A stretch of DNA of 64,000 nucleotides from Siphonodentalium dalli (lineage: Eukaryota; Mollusca; Scaphopoda; Gadilida; Siphonodentaliidae). The stretch covers positions 78,657,980 to 78,721,979 of the forward strand of contig CP136063.1 in assembly GCA_032622095.1 (NCBI GenBank), in the 5' to 3' direction. Shown one piece after another: positions 21,637-31,599 of the stretch (position 1 is the stretch's first letter; the number at the start of each line of letters is the position of its first letter). The position numbers and the translations under genes were made by a program. The notes below the pieces were generated by a model that was given only the letters and a program-made list of their open reading frames with translations, searched no databases and had not been told where the DNA came from.

Positions 21637-22635
21637 ATACTACCCATCTAGGTGGGCAATTTGCATAATACAGCCAATCTAAAAAAAAAATGAGGTGATT
21701 TCCATAAGCCTGAATCAAATCGAGGCATAGCACCCTTGAGCTGTCTGACGATAAAGAAATAATAAGCAAATTTCAAACTGGTTTCAATATATTTATATAT
21801 ATACAATATATTTATACTGCAAAGTATTATCAATTTATACCTATCAAACTATATTGTGCCTTCGTTGATTTCCGTACGGCATTTGATACGGTGTGGAGAG
21901 ACGCGTTATGGTTGAAGATGTTAGATTGTGGAATTAACGGCATGGTATGTATGATTACTAAGGACATGTATAGTATAATAAAGATGTGTGTTAAAGAGGG
22001 TGGAGCAAACGCCAAGTTCTTTTCTAGCAATTTTGGCATATTTCAAGGATAATTAATGTCCCCATTTCCATGTTCTTTGTATATTAACGGCATCATAAAC
22101 TTTCTGTCAAATTTTGCAATTAACAATCTCCTATTTCTAGACAGTACCTATATGGAATATATGTTTCTGTAAAACTACCGAAACACTTGCCGATATTCGT
22201 GAATTGGAAATAGTAAAATATTTCAAATATCTAATGGTTAATTTCTTTTATAATGGGAGATTTATGAAACAAATTCAAAAAACAGCAATGAAAACAATTT
22301 ATGGTCTGCTCAATAAAGTGCGTAAACACCACCTTCGGGCGAATTTAATGCTGAAGTTATTTGACAGTAACTCGAATGGCTCTTTCTGGTAGTGAAGTTT
22401 GGTGCTTTGAAAAATGTGACATTATAGAGAAATTGTGTAGGAAATTTTGTAAAATCCTTTTGCGCATAACATCCAGTACGCCTAATTATATGGTTTACGG
22501 GGAGCTTTGTAGAAATCACAGGTAATAGATATAAAATGTAGTGCGCTGTCATACTGGTCAATGTTAAACTCTTCTGACGGATCTGAATTAGTAAAGATAA
22601 TTATCGTGTAACGAAGGAGGTCCATAGCAATGCCA
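21637..22635 (+). pseudogene. LINE ORF2 reverse transcriptase core and thumb (degraded)
   Basis: In changing frames: IIQPIYKKKGD-like (21665), NRGIALLSCL (21715), then YCAFVDFRTAFDTVWRDALW (from about 21853), which is RT motif A. FFSSNFGIFQG (about 22021) with MSPFPCSLYINGI is motif B/C context. The expected YADD box near 22130 is lost (LLFLDSTYM). VKYFKYLMVNFFYNGRF (22211), LMLKLFDSN and LSGSEVWCFEKCD (22380) with STPNYMVYGELCR are typical of the segment after RT. It ends where M1 inserts at 22641. Confidence 0.85.
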
Positions 22636-22695
22636 GCATATATGTGACCCGCCATATCAAATTCAGTCGTAAGTCGGGATTATTTTTACCCTGTG

Positions 22696-22761
22696 CCAAT
22701 GCATTCTCTTATATATGCGAGTCGACCATAGGTCGCCTCGCATATATAAGAGAATGCATTG
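22696..22761 (+). repeat. Hairpin module, forward orientation
   Basis: CCAATGCATTCTCTTATATA is paired with its complement ending at 22761. The stem core reads GCGAGTCGACC-ATA-GGTCGCCTCGC. A T/C mismatch in the stem marks the direction. The last two bases of the right arm differ (GTCC). Confidence 0.9.
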
Positions 22762-22984
22762 TCCTAACAGTTTTTTTTACAATTTTAATATTTTTTTCTT
22801 GTATTCTTTAACAATTTTATAATTTCACCCACACAGAGCCCCAGACAAACATGAGCAGAAGACACTCTTCTATATGCTTCTGTATATGTGTGGGGCTCCC
22901 TGCAGGGTAATGGATGTTTTTTATTTTATGTCCTAAAAATTGTAAGAAACATTTATTTAAAAAAAATGATAAAAAATTGTTAGG

Positions 22985-23051
22985 CCAATGCATTCTCTTA
23001 TATATGCGAGGCGACCTATGGTCGACTCGCATATATAAGAGAATGCATTGG
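22985..23051 (-). repeat. Hairpin module, reverse orientation
   Basis: Same palindrome with core GCGAGGCGACC-TAT-GGTCGACTCGC, i.e. the mismatch on the other side. It faces the copy at 22696. Confidence 0.9.
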
Positions 23052-23117
23052 CACAGGGTAAAACAAATCCCGACTTACCACTGAATTTGATATGGCGGGT
23101 CACATATTCTGGAAAGC

Positions 23118-23619
23118 TTAAAGGCACGTGAGGCCTTAGTTGTCGAAAATATTCATATTTGTTCCAATCACCGTAAACAGAAAAACATTAAAACGCATAC
23201 AGTTTCGTTCATATATACCATGACCATCGCGTAAACAGCATGTTATCATACATATTTACTATATGTTACCTAAGCAAGAGCCTGATTGTGTTACAGAAGA
23301 CAACACAATGCTGTTGGTTAATCACACACAAGTGGCATAAACTCTCTTTATTCGTTCCATATCAGGAATTCACCCACAAAGAACGCTCTTTATGTTTACC
23401 ATCATAATATAAACAAACACCAGAAAAGTAACTTTTTATGCTTTTGTTTACATAACAATGGTCACAAATATGACAATAACATACTGTTTATGCGATATTT
23501 CTTATTTGTATACGGACAAAGTCTGTCTACATTTTGTTGTTCTTTCTGTTTGTAGCGGTTTATGACGGGTGGAAATATTTTCACAGGATACCCACCGCCA
23601 AGGCCAACCGTATCTTTAA
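23118..23619 (+). mobile_element. T1 element, full-length, inserted in LINE
   Basis: TTAAAGGCACGTGAGGCCTT start (TTAA 23118-23121) and GGCCAACCGTATCTTTAA end (TTAA 23616-23619). LINE coding resumes directly after. Only about 11 bp separate it from the M1 element. Confidence 0.9.
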
Positions 23620-24385
23620 ACGGGTTGAGTATATAAAAATGACCTTGAGTGAACTCGGTTTGGTGTCCCGATGGGATACTCAAACCGGGCTCGCGGCGAT
23701 GGAAATCAGTAATATTAAATCTCAGCTGGTTGAGCAACACTGGATTAAAATGTTTCGTGACCTAAAGGAATCTAACTCATCAATAGGAAATCTCTATAGT
23801 AACATACATCGTCATATTAGTCGTTACCTTTATCTACCACAACGTCTCGTATACCATCATTGGTTAAATTTATGACAGCAAACCAGACTGCCAAAAGATG
23901 GCGAAAAAAGGGAGTTTACTATGTAAAATCTGCGATTTGGAACCTGCGACGGGTATCACATTATTTTGGTCTGTAAACATTTTGTCACTACCAGAAAACA
24001 CTATATTACTGACTATTACTGATTCAATCCTGCACTAGAAAAGTTATATGACATACTGTCTATCGAAAATATATCAATATTGAAGAACGTTAGGATTTAT
24101 TTGAAGCATATCTTTAAAGAATACAACTAAGATAGTATATATATAAACCCATATGAATTTATATGTATATTTGCTGTATACATGTTTGTACACGTGTGTT
24201 TATCTGTTTATACTGTATACATATTATATTTATATAAGTATTATATAAATGGTATTGTGTATGAACATGAAATTCTGATGAAAGTACTATATTTATTCAA
24301 ACCAATGTAAATAGTGTATATGTTTTCATGCATGTTCCACATAATTTGTGGCTTTTCGCATTAAACACTCATTCGTTCATTCAGG
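23620..24385 (+). pseudogene. LINE ORF2 C-terminus and 3' end
   Basis: MTLSELGLVSRWDTQTGL (from 23639), NIKSQLVEQHWIKMFRDL and SRYLYLPQRLVYHHW fit the helical C-terminal region of this LINE. In the next frame TRLPK leads to CKIC...YHIILVC (about 23935-23980), the CxxC...H(x4)C knuckle. A 3'UTR follows and ends with GCATTAAACACTCATTCGTTCATTC, a short ATTC-type tail. Confidence 0.75.
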
Positions 24386-24885
24386 AAGATGTGTTTTAAT
24401 TTCCCAAAGGAGTGATTGCGTTAACAGTATTGGGACAACATCTGCACGACCGCAGATAATTCCTGACAACGATTGGATAATTGCCCTTGGAGAATTATCC
24501 TCAATTTCCGGTCTAAAACTGATGGAAGCACAACATGAGCTTATAGCTTAAAACTCTACTGCGGAAACTCTGGTCTAGAGGATAAAAAACACAGATAAAG
24601 GTCGCAAATTCTAAGCTGAAACCACCCAAATATTTCTCATTTGGGAAGCGGCGTTCTAATGTTATACAATACCAGCTCAGGTTTAGGGCAAAATCGATGT
24701 GCTTTTCTTCGTTTGACCGCAGATCGATGGAGTGACTTGCGGGAACAAAAAGTGGATAACCATTTAATAGACTCTAAACTGTGTAGTTGCAGTCTCGGCG
24801 ATGATGCTGTTGACCACTATTTCTTTGAATGCACGCTATATGGTAGCGAAAGACTACAAAAGTTGATACTTTTGATGTGAATACC
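24386..24885 (+). pseudogene. Second LINE ORF2 C-terminal fragment
   Basis: IIPDNDWIIALGELSSISGL (about 24452) precedes LGQNRCAFLRLTADRWSDLR at about 24674-24735. CSCSLGDDAVDHYFFECTLY follows (about 24786), matching the CxC(G)...HYxFxCxxY knuckle at the C-terminus of Jockey/CR1-like LINEs. It is a different LINE family from the one at 19.8-24.4 kb. One frame break lies in between. Confidence 0.6.
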
Positions 24886-25030
24886 GTATCAGTCTTATTG
24901 CTCGGCAACCCAAACATAAGTGACGAAATTAATTATGTAATCTTGAAACACGAGAATCTTATCTTGTGCTTTGATAAGTGTGTGATTTTATTTGGTGACT
25001 AACATATGTATATGCACGGTGACGTTAAAC

Positions 25031-25290
25031 AAACACTCCATTTGTCACCTAATTTCATAATATTTCTGCTGAATACATCGACATATATATATATATCGTA
25101 TCGCAGAAACCATTTAGCAAAATTTCCTCGAACTCTAACCAACGGGGTATTGTTGCCGTAACTATATATGAATGTGAATGATACAATACCCCGTTGATTC
25201 GAGGAAATGTTGCATAATGGTTTTTGCGATATGATATATGTCGATAGACTCGGCAGAAATATTATGAAATTAGGTGACAATGGAGTGTTT
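25031..25290. repeat. 260-bp foldback element
   Basis: AAACACTCCATTTGTCACCT (25031) pairs with AGGTGACAATGGAGTGTTT (to 25290). The arms stay complementary through TTTCATAATATTTCTGC, a TA run, GATA...CGCAGAAACCATT and ACGGGGTATTGT, leaving a short loop near 25160-25175. No coding; a non-autonomous foldback. Confidence 0.85.
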
Positions 25291-25541
25291 GGTAGAAATC
25301 CAATCCAATTTGCCGCTTGTGGGATGTTGGTATCAATGGCATAGTAACTTGCATCAGTTTTCCTCAGATCCTACTTTAACGGCTGCATTATTTACTGGCA
25401 CCCTGGGAGATGAGTATCCCAAAATATATAAGTACATCATACAAACCGAACGAAAACTTGGGTTCTGCAATGAACAAGCGGGCTTATTATGTACAGATAA
25501 TTAATCTGCCCACAGCTTTAAAAGAGCTAGATTCAATTTTA
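25291..25541. other. Short open stretch, unknown
   Basis: Overlapping plus-strand frames (for example MSIPKYISTSYKPNENLG at 25410) look moderately protein-like. They run into the hAT-like element at 25542. I do not recognise a family. Confidence 0.3.
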
Positions 25542-26136
25542 CAGGGTTCGCGCTGCCACTTGCCAAATTTGCCAATGGCAAAAATAATTCACATTTGGCA
25601 AAAAATATTTTCATTTGGCAAAAGTTTTGTCAAGTCACTTATTAATTCCTCAATAAAGTTGAAAAATATCGGTCAATCAATACCATTCATTTTAGGAGAT
25701 TACAATAGAATTATGTTAGTGGTGTTTTATATGGTTTCGGAAAAGTTAGCACCTCCATTAAGATGCAGTTAGTTTCGTAGCATTAATATCGATTGGGTGG
25801 AGGGATTACCCGTATTTAGCGTGATGGTGGTGTTTATATAGCTAATCTTCTTGTGATGTTCCCTTCTGATGAAGCAACCCTTCTAACATTTTACTGTTCG
25901 GTGATTTGTTTATTGTTGTATGATAAACCACAATAGAGATGCGAGTATAATTATTAACGAACTGCTTTCCTATCGATATCAAACGTCGATCAAACCGCGA
26001 GTGTCGAAACATAACATCCAACATAACATCCAGTCAATGTTGCCGAAAATGGTACTATCGGGGATAACATTTGGCAAATTCTGCAAAAAAATATTTTCAT
26101 TTGGCAAAAGTAAATTTCGGTCCAGCGCGGACCTTG
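25542..26136. mobile_element. Second hAT-like element related to 4138-5102
   Basis: CAGGGTTCGCGCTG at 25542 and CAGCGCGGACCTTG at the right end resemble the termini at 4138/5102. Subterminal repeats read TTTGGCAAA where the first element has TTTGGCTAA. No clear 8-bp duplication (CAATTTTA vs GCTTCAAA), so the copy is older or rearranged. The interior is unrelated AT-rich DNA. Confidence 0.7.
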
Positions 26137-26585
26137 GCTTCAAATAATGAGACCAGTTGTTAGTCCAGACATAGTATCCATAAAACGATTTAGTTTGGAT
26201 CCTTCAACGGTTTCCTAATTCTCCTTCATGCTTCAGATTTGGTGCTGCTTCTATTCACGTCGAAATGGATCAATAATTAAGTAAATGTGTTAGTAACTTA
26301 AATGCAGCATCATAATTATTCTATTGATTGATAGCCATTTATGGGAATTTATGAAAACTAAGATCTTCGCGCGTTAAGCAGCCATCTTAGTAGCCATCTT
26401 TGAAATCATTGTTAATTATTAAGCTAACTGATATTTAGTTTGGTACAGAAAACATGATCATTGTCCATTCTGTTTTTATGCCCTTTTCCAACTCGACGGT
26501 GGTACAAGTCGTTGTTTTGTGACAATTTCGGCCATTTTGACAACCATCTTTGTTTTGTCCTGATTTCTCAAATTCTCCAAGGTTA
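26137..26585. other. No supported gene
   Basis: AT-rich. It contains GCAGCCATCTTAGTAGCCATCTTT and GGCCATTTTGACAACCATC, reminiscent of Y1-type CCATCTT motifs. Confidence 0.35.
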
Positions 26586-26699
26586 ATGGCGGACGAGCTG
26601 GTGGATTCTTCAGAAATGGACCCCGAACCACCAGATTCCGCAGAGACAAAAAAACTATATACGCGAAAAAAAGCTTTAGTGGGTTGGCGGCCGGACTAA
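26586..26699 (+). CDS. Small hypothetical ORF (37 aa)
   Basis: ATG at 26586, stop at 26697. The product is acidic then basic (MADELVDSSEMDPEPPDSAE, then KKLYTRKKALVGWRPD). The composition resembles the N-terminus of a genuine protein or of a LINE ORF1, and it lies in higher-GC sequence than its surroundings. It has no recognised domain or downstream partner. It may be a first exon, a retroelement 5' end or chance. Confidence 0.2.
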   Translation: MADELVDSSEMDPEPPDSAETKKLYTRKKALVGWRPD

Positions 26700-26965
26700 T
26701 AGCACGTACACAAATAAAGCATAGAACATTAAAGCCTCAAATTTCTCCTCCTTGACACATTGCGGTGTTAAAAAATGGATTGAATAATACACGAACTACA
26801 AAACTTATCACTTATAGGTTGAAAGCCATTGAGTTCTATCCCATTAACTCTCTTATAACTGATAATTCACTGATGAACAGTTGCTCCATTCCCATTGATT
26901 CATTTGTATTTGTGAAAGTTACATTTGAATCATTCACTCTTCATTTGTAGGGATGTTAAGGTACT
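26700..26965. other. AT-rich spacer
   Basis: Nothing recognised. Confidence 0.3.
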
Positions 26966-27184
26966 TTAACCTGTTCACCACTGGAGCTGCGCTGGTGCAC
27001 CAGTACATTCCCTTGTTTATGCGAGTCTCCCATAGGGAGCCTCGCATAAGAAGATAATGCAATGTTTTACAAGATCTAGGTAAATATATGCAAGGCTCCA
27101 TATGGGAGACCCGGATATATAAGAGAATGCACCGGCCTATTATTCTCGCAAAAAATCAGAAAGCACCAGTCAGGAAAGGGTTAA
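26966..27184. mobile_element. P1-type element, diverged, 219 bp
   Basis: TTAACCTGTTCACCACTGG at the left and CCAGTCAGGAAAGGGTTAA at the right, with TTAA at both outer edges. Inside are two decayed hairpins: GCGAGTCTCCCATAGGGAGCCTCGC near 27020, and TGCAAGGCTCCATATGGGAGACCCGG-like near 27090. It retains the two-hairpin plan of P1. Confidence 0.7.
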
Positions 27185-27300
27185 GCAGATGCCAGGCAGA
27201 GAAACACTTCAACGTTTCATTTGTATGAATGTACGTGTATTATGTTCACATAATGATTGACTGATTAGGGTTTCAGCGACTACGGCCATATCACGGCATT

Positions 27301-27545
27301 GTCAGTTTTAGTGGTGGAGGAAATCAGCACACATAACATAACACTGATTTTAATGGCTGATAAACTCGTCGACCATGTGCGGCAAACCACCAGCCATTGG
27401 CGAGTAACTGGCAACTCCACCAGATAACGAGTTCGAGTTACAAAGTCCACGATGGAAATATGTGGATTTGAACCCTTATCGCCAGCGCTAGAGGGCGAGA
27501 CGGCTTGGAGTTGTACCCTTACCGACTGAGCCACATATGCCTCTT
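27301..27545 (-). mobile_element. tRNA-derived SINE (S1), minus strand
   Basis: Read on the minus strand: GTGGCTCAGTCGGTAAGGGT matches the RNA polymerase III A box, and GGTTCAAATCC (27464-27474) matches the B box. The body follows (CTCGCCAATGGC, GACGAGTTTATCAGCCATT) and ends CCTCCACCACTAAAACTGAC. The same unit is at 60625 on the plus strand. A minus-strand open frame across it is not a gene. Confidence 0.85.
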
Positions 27546-27559
27546 CAGCTAAGGAAGTC

Positions 27560-28148
27560 ATCACATGGTCAATTTGAAATCAAACAACACATCTGACTGA
27601 ATCATCAGTTAGTAATGTGTCAATCTGCATTCCACCCTTGCAAATTTTAACTACCAGTACTAGTACCAGTTGGAAGTTTCTAATCAAAGGGGTAGTTATT
27701 ATCGGAGTTGGGATTTGGCTTTGGTCGTAGTTGGAAACTAGTCACATCACTGAATACAAGTTCTAGATTAATCCCCAAGATATTACTAGGTTAGCAGATA
27801 AATAATAAGCATTAATTTTTAATATATATGGATGGTCAAACAAATGTGTCTTGAGTTATGAAAATCGTATGACACAAAGAAGATACATGTTCAGGGCTGA
27901 TGGGCAATTTCAGCGGCTAGCCCATTCCCCTTTTCGCACCGCAATAACTCTCCCTTAAATAGAGACCATATCTGCCGGACTACCAGTATTTCAATCGTAT
28001 GATTGAGCATGTGCATGCTACCCGGAAATACGTCTTTTGACTGTTAATATTGTACTAATTATCGTTATTGTCACTCAGTTCAGTCAGGACCAGCGTTTAT
28101 GACTCGTGCCGGCTGACGTATTGAGAAATAATGTCATACATAATGCCA
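27560..28148. other. No supported gene
   Basis: Contains a CCAGTACTAGTACCAGT mini-dyad near 27651. Otherwise unremarkable. Confidence 0.35.
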
Positions 28149-28524
28149 TTAAAGACATATTATGGACTTGTTCGGGTGCGCGAAATTGATAAGTTAATAC
28201 TCAGGTGCTAGGCCAAAATGGGGAATGTTGCATTCTACTAACATCGCCGAAAATTTTACACAAATAGACCATACCACTCCATAGAAAACATCATCTGAAC
28301 CACGCCCAACTGTAAATATTTACATCTCGATTCGGGACGCCACTATCGGCGATAATCTAACACAATTGATTTCGCCATCGAGAGTCACTGCATTTAATTA
28401 ATATATCAGAATGACGGTGTGTATTGTCAATTTGGATTAATATTCATAACAAATAACAACTTTTAGCAGTATTATTCTCAATTTCTATTTGATCATTCTG
28501 CTGGAGTGTTTCATATCGCTTTAA
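28149..28524 (+). mobile_element. T2 element, copy 3
   Basis: TTAAAGACATATTATGGACT start and TTTCATATCGCTTTAA end. More diverged than the 11.7-12.6 kb pair. Its right TTAA lies 5 bp from the left TTAA of the next element. Confidence 0.75.
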
Positions 28525-28529
28525 ACATT

Positions 28530-28818
28530 TTAACCCTTTACCCAACAGAACGGCCCTGTGCCAATGCATTCTCTTATATATGCGAGTCGACCATAGGCCA
28601 ATGCATTCTCTTATATATGCGAGGCGACCTATGGTCGACTCGCATATATAAGAGAATGCATTGGCACAGGACATAACTGTAACTATCACAATGTGGTCAA
28701 GGAGCCGGTTCCAATGATATCCATATCTGTATGGTTCTATTGAGACAGACCGAAGATATTTTAGGCTGTTGAAGCTTTATTTGGCCGGGTTTGGCCGTTT
28801 TGTTGGGTAAAGGGTTAT
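28530..28818. mobile_element. P1 element with fused hairpins
   Basis: Left end TTAACCCTTTACCCAACAGAA; right end TTTGTTGGGTAAAGGGTTA followed by T instead of A. A forward half-hairpin (28561-28597) is joined directly to a complete reverse hairpin (28598-28664), as if the spacer between a facing pair had been deleted. The right half (CATAACTGTAACTATCACAATGTGG...) is the same as in 54389-54787. Confidence 0.85.
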
Positions 28819-29590
28819 GAGAACACAGGAACAGGAAATTACAATTATTACAAATAGTCTAAGTTATTTCGAACGAAGATCCTTCATAAAAAGAGTATTC
28901 GGAAAAAAAGTACCCTCGATCTCAATAGATTTAGAATTAGAACATTTAAAAAAAATACACATAATAATAATCGCTTTTGAATTTTTCCCGGTATCGAATT
29001 TGGTCAATAAATTCTTGAACTACCTTTCTACGATCATCATATGTCCCATACAGACGGATTGAAGTCCAAAAAATACAACTTTGAACACGATCTTTGGGAT
29101 CCAAACAAAAACACAGCAATATTGTAAGGGCTGTCATTACACGAAGTGTCACCAGAAAGGGGACTTTCAGCTACCACCATATTTATGTTGCCCAACTATT
29201 CTAATTTCATGTTCTGGTTGTCGCGGGGTCAATATCAGGGGAAAATATGATTTTTTCATATTTTCCTCATGCTACCCAACCTTATTTTGTATGTACTTTT
29301 CGGGATAGTTCCTGTGATGTTCATCAGGCTAAACTTCTTAATTTATGTTAATGTTTTTACCTTTTCTTCTTTTGATTTGGGAGACAGTTATGTGAGTGGT
29401 ATTGAAAATGGTAAAAAAAAGGTTTCCAGATAATCGTTTGACGTTTGAGCTGTGACGTATTGCTTTAATCTTGAACGTATTTATTTTGCTGATTCAGCTA
29501 AATATGTCATTTTCAACTCCGTTTATCTGAAACGTCGGATATTTTCACAATATGTATGCCTTTTTGTGATCTGTTGCATATCTGCTATTG
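28819..29590. other. No supported gene
   Basis: AT-rich; short open frames without recognisable domains. Confidence 0.35.
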
Positions 29591-29592
29591 GA

Positions 29593-29800
29593 TGGTTGTG
29601 GCCCGCCATATCAAATCCAGTCGGAAGTCGGGATTTTTTTTACTCTGTGCCACTGCATTCTCTTATCTATGCGAGTCGACCATAGGTCGCCTCGCATATA
29701 TAAGAGAATGCATTGACCTAACAATTTTTTACAATTTTAATAATTTTTTCTTGTATTCTTTAACAATTTTATAGTTTCACCCACACAGAGCCCCAGATCT
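29593..29800 (+). mobile_element. M1 element, left-half fragment
   Basis: GGCCCGCCATATCAAATCCA, AAGTCGGGATT, forward hairpin (29650-29716), then the M1 spacer (TTCTTGTATTCTTTAACAAT, CACCCACACAGAGCCCCAGA) cut at the central dyad. Just after the cut, ATCTGTTGCATATCTGCTAT repeats sequence lying left of the element (29571). This suggests a short flanking duplication. Confidence 0.75.
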
Positions 29801-29849
29801 GTTGCATATCTGCTATTGGATGGTTGTATCATTGTGGCCCTGTGCCGTA

Positions 29850-30390
29850 TGTAATGTCAATAGGGGGCAACAACTTAGCACTCCCAAAAACCATATTTCG
29901 TGACGCGTTTGACAAATAGTCAGATTTCTTATGTCTTATCACATATTTTGCTTGCTAAAAGCGATCTTAAAACACGTTTGTATATATAATATGTCTATGT
30001 TCAAGATTGACTTGTTTCCATTCTTTAATTTTGGAGTATTGACTAAAATGGGGTCAACATAATTCAAGAGCGTTTAGTTCTTACCAACACTGATAGGTGG
30101 TGTCATTTGGCGTATTATGATCGGTGCGATTTGACATGTCGTCACAAAAAACTGCTAAGTATGAACCTCAAAGATATTTGAAAATTTGGATATGATCCGT
30201 GTGGTCTAAATCAGGTAATGGCTACAGTTGCGATCAAAACTTAACATTAAACCCTATGGAAATTTTTGTATTTTGGATAAATGGCGCCATTTTACGTATG
30301 ATTATATATGAAGTGAATTTTCTCAAAAATAATATGAGTGACTGACTATTCTCACTGGCTACCGTTGTGATCAGAATTTAACATTGGACA
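29850..30390 (+). repeat. E1 repeat, left arm
   Basis: Contains AAAATGGGGTCAACATAATT, CGGTGCGATTTGACATG, GCTAAGTATGAACCTCAAAG and GATAAATGGCGCCATTTTA blocks. These recur in reverse at 31600-32085. The two copies are arms of a large inverted structure. Confidence 0.7.
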
Positions 30391-30419
30391 TTTCCACACA
30401 ATGGGACGACAATTGAAAA

Positions 30420-30690
30420 TCACATAAAGATGAATGGACACCATGTAAAGGTGGAACCACATCATACAAAGACGTATGCATATCATATAGAGAACATATG
30501 TCATCGTCTTAATGGTGAACACACCAAATAAAGGTAAATGGACAATATATAAAGATCAATGCACGCCATATAAAGAAGTTGACACGTTATACAGTTATAA
30601 ATGACTTGCCCACCACATACAGGTTAATGAACACCACATAAAGGTAGAACGACACCAGAGAAGGCAACCACATAAGGTAGCTATGGTGTT
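30420..30690 (+). repeat. Degenerate ~22-bp minisatellite
   Basis: About ten imperfect units near AATGGACACCACATAAAGGT. Periodicity is visible but sequence decay is strong. Confidence 0.6.
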
Positions 30691-30894
30691 CCACAGAAAC
30701 ACAGAATCGATGGATGCGTGTGTGATGACGAAGATGATGGAGTATCATTTGTAAGTTGTGATCTACAATTGGCTTCAACGCTGGTCAGATGAAGGATTCA
30801 ATAAAACAATAATTCACTATATAGTCACACATTTAAAACAAAACAATAGTCTTGTTCTAATTTGTCATATGACTCAGCGTGCATCATACTATAA

Positions 30895-31002
30895 GTTACA
30901 GGGCGAGTTGTTGCCGGATACGGTGTCATGTGAGGCGAAGTGAGATTAATATCTCGCTGAGCCTCATATGTCACCGTAGCCGGCAACAACGAGCCCTGTA
31001 AC
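30895..31002. repeat. 108-bp palindrome
   Basis: GTTACAGGGCGAGTTGTTGC pairs with GCAACAACGAGCCCTGTAAC. The stem continues through CCGG-TACGGTG-CAT-TGAGGC, with the centre at GAGATTAATATCTC. Weaker symmetry extends a further 20-30 bp on each side. Confidence 0.9.
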
Positions 31003-31599
31003 GATTTTATCATGTCACCCACATATCATGTTTTCCGTGTGAGAATTTGAATTACTTAAATACGAAGTTCATTACCTGCCAGTAAGTAAATTTGTTGTCT
31101 ATGGCTATTAACTTATGTAACGTCACAGTGACGCGTCATGGGCGTTGAACGTCAACACATTGAGTCAATGGCTAATCGCCAGAAGCAGGAGTGTTTAGAA
31201 TTTCTCAAATATATCACATGCAGGTTTTGGTATATGGTACTATGTCTTTAAATTAACAGAACTTGATTTCCGACAGTTATCCCTTTTCTTGGCGCCAAAA
31301 TACACCGAAAATATACCCGAGGCGGCAGAGTTCCATGAAAAACAAAATGGCGGACATCGACCCCATATGGGAACCTAGCCCGTCCCATATGGATTCCATA
31401 CGGGACGGGCTACAAAGATGACGACCCCATGTCTCCTGATATGCTTCTACCAACGGAGCGTCCTCATTGGTCGATCCAACCAGGTGACATGATAATAGAT
31501 GATATCGGGGTCATTACCAACTATTCTACACGTACTGTTGCCAATTAATCTATCTAGAAGTATAGCTATATCGAATATTGCATGGATTAGATAACTGAT
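31003..31599. other. Region with small inverted repeats
   Basis: AACGTCACAGTGACGCGTC near 31118 and a 35-bp inverted repeat at 31376-31410 (AGCCCGTCCCATATGG / CCATACGGGACGGGCT). No gene. Confidence 0.5.

Larger units (their letters stand above)
22641..23106. mobile_element. M1 element: mariner-like with hairpins near both ends
   Basis: TA + TGTGACCCGCCATATCAAAT (22643) and its reverse complement ending CACA + TA (23106) form long terminal inverted repeats continuing through CAGT-GTAAGTCGGGATT to ACCCTGTGCC. A TA duplication is characteristic of Tc1/mariner. Just inside each TIR is a palindromic hairpin (22696-22761 and 22985-23051) in opposite orientation. The centre has another imperfect dyad, GAGCCCCAG...TGTGGGGCTC. 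No transposase; it sits inside the LINE. Confidence 0.85.

Noticed and set aside
25274-25504. 76-aa frame near the foldback as a LINE fragment
   Set aside because: GDEY occurs in it, but the Cys/His knuckle and flanking LINE motifs are absent.
27280-27564. 94-aa minus-strand frame as a gene, or a functional tRNA gene
   Set aside because: It overlaps the tRNA-derived SINE; A and B boxes belong to a SINE head with a body and a second copy at 60625, and no cloverleaf acceptor pairing was evident.
31118-31140. AACGTCACAGTGACGCGTC as a CRE-type promoter element
   Set aside because: No transcription start, gene or conservation nearby.
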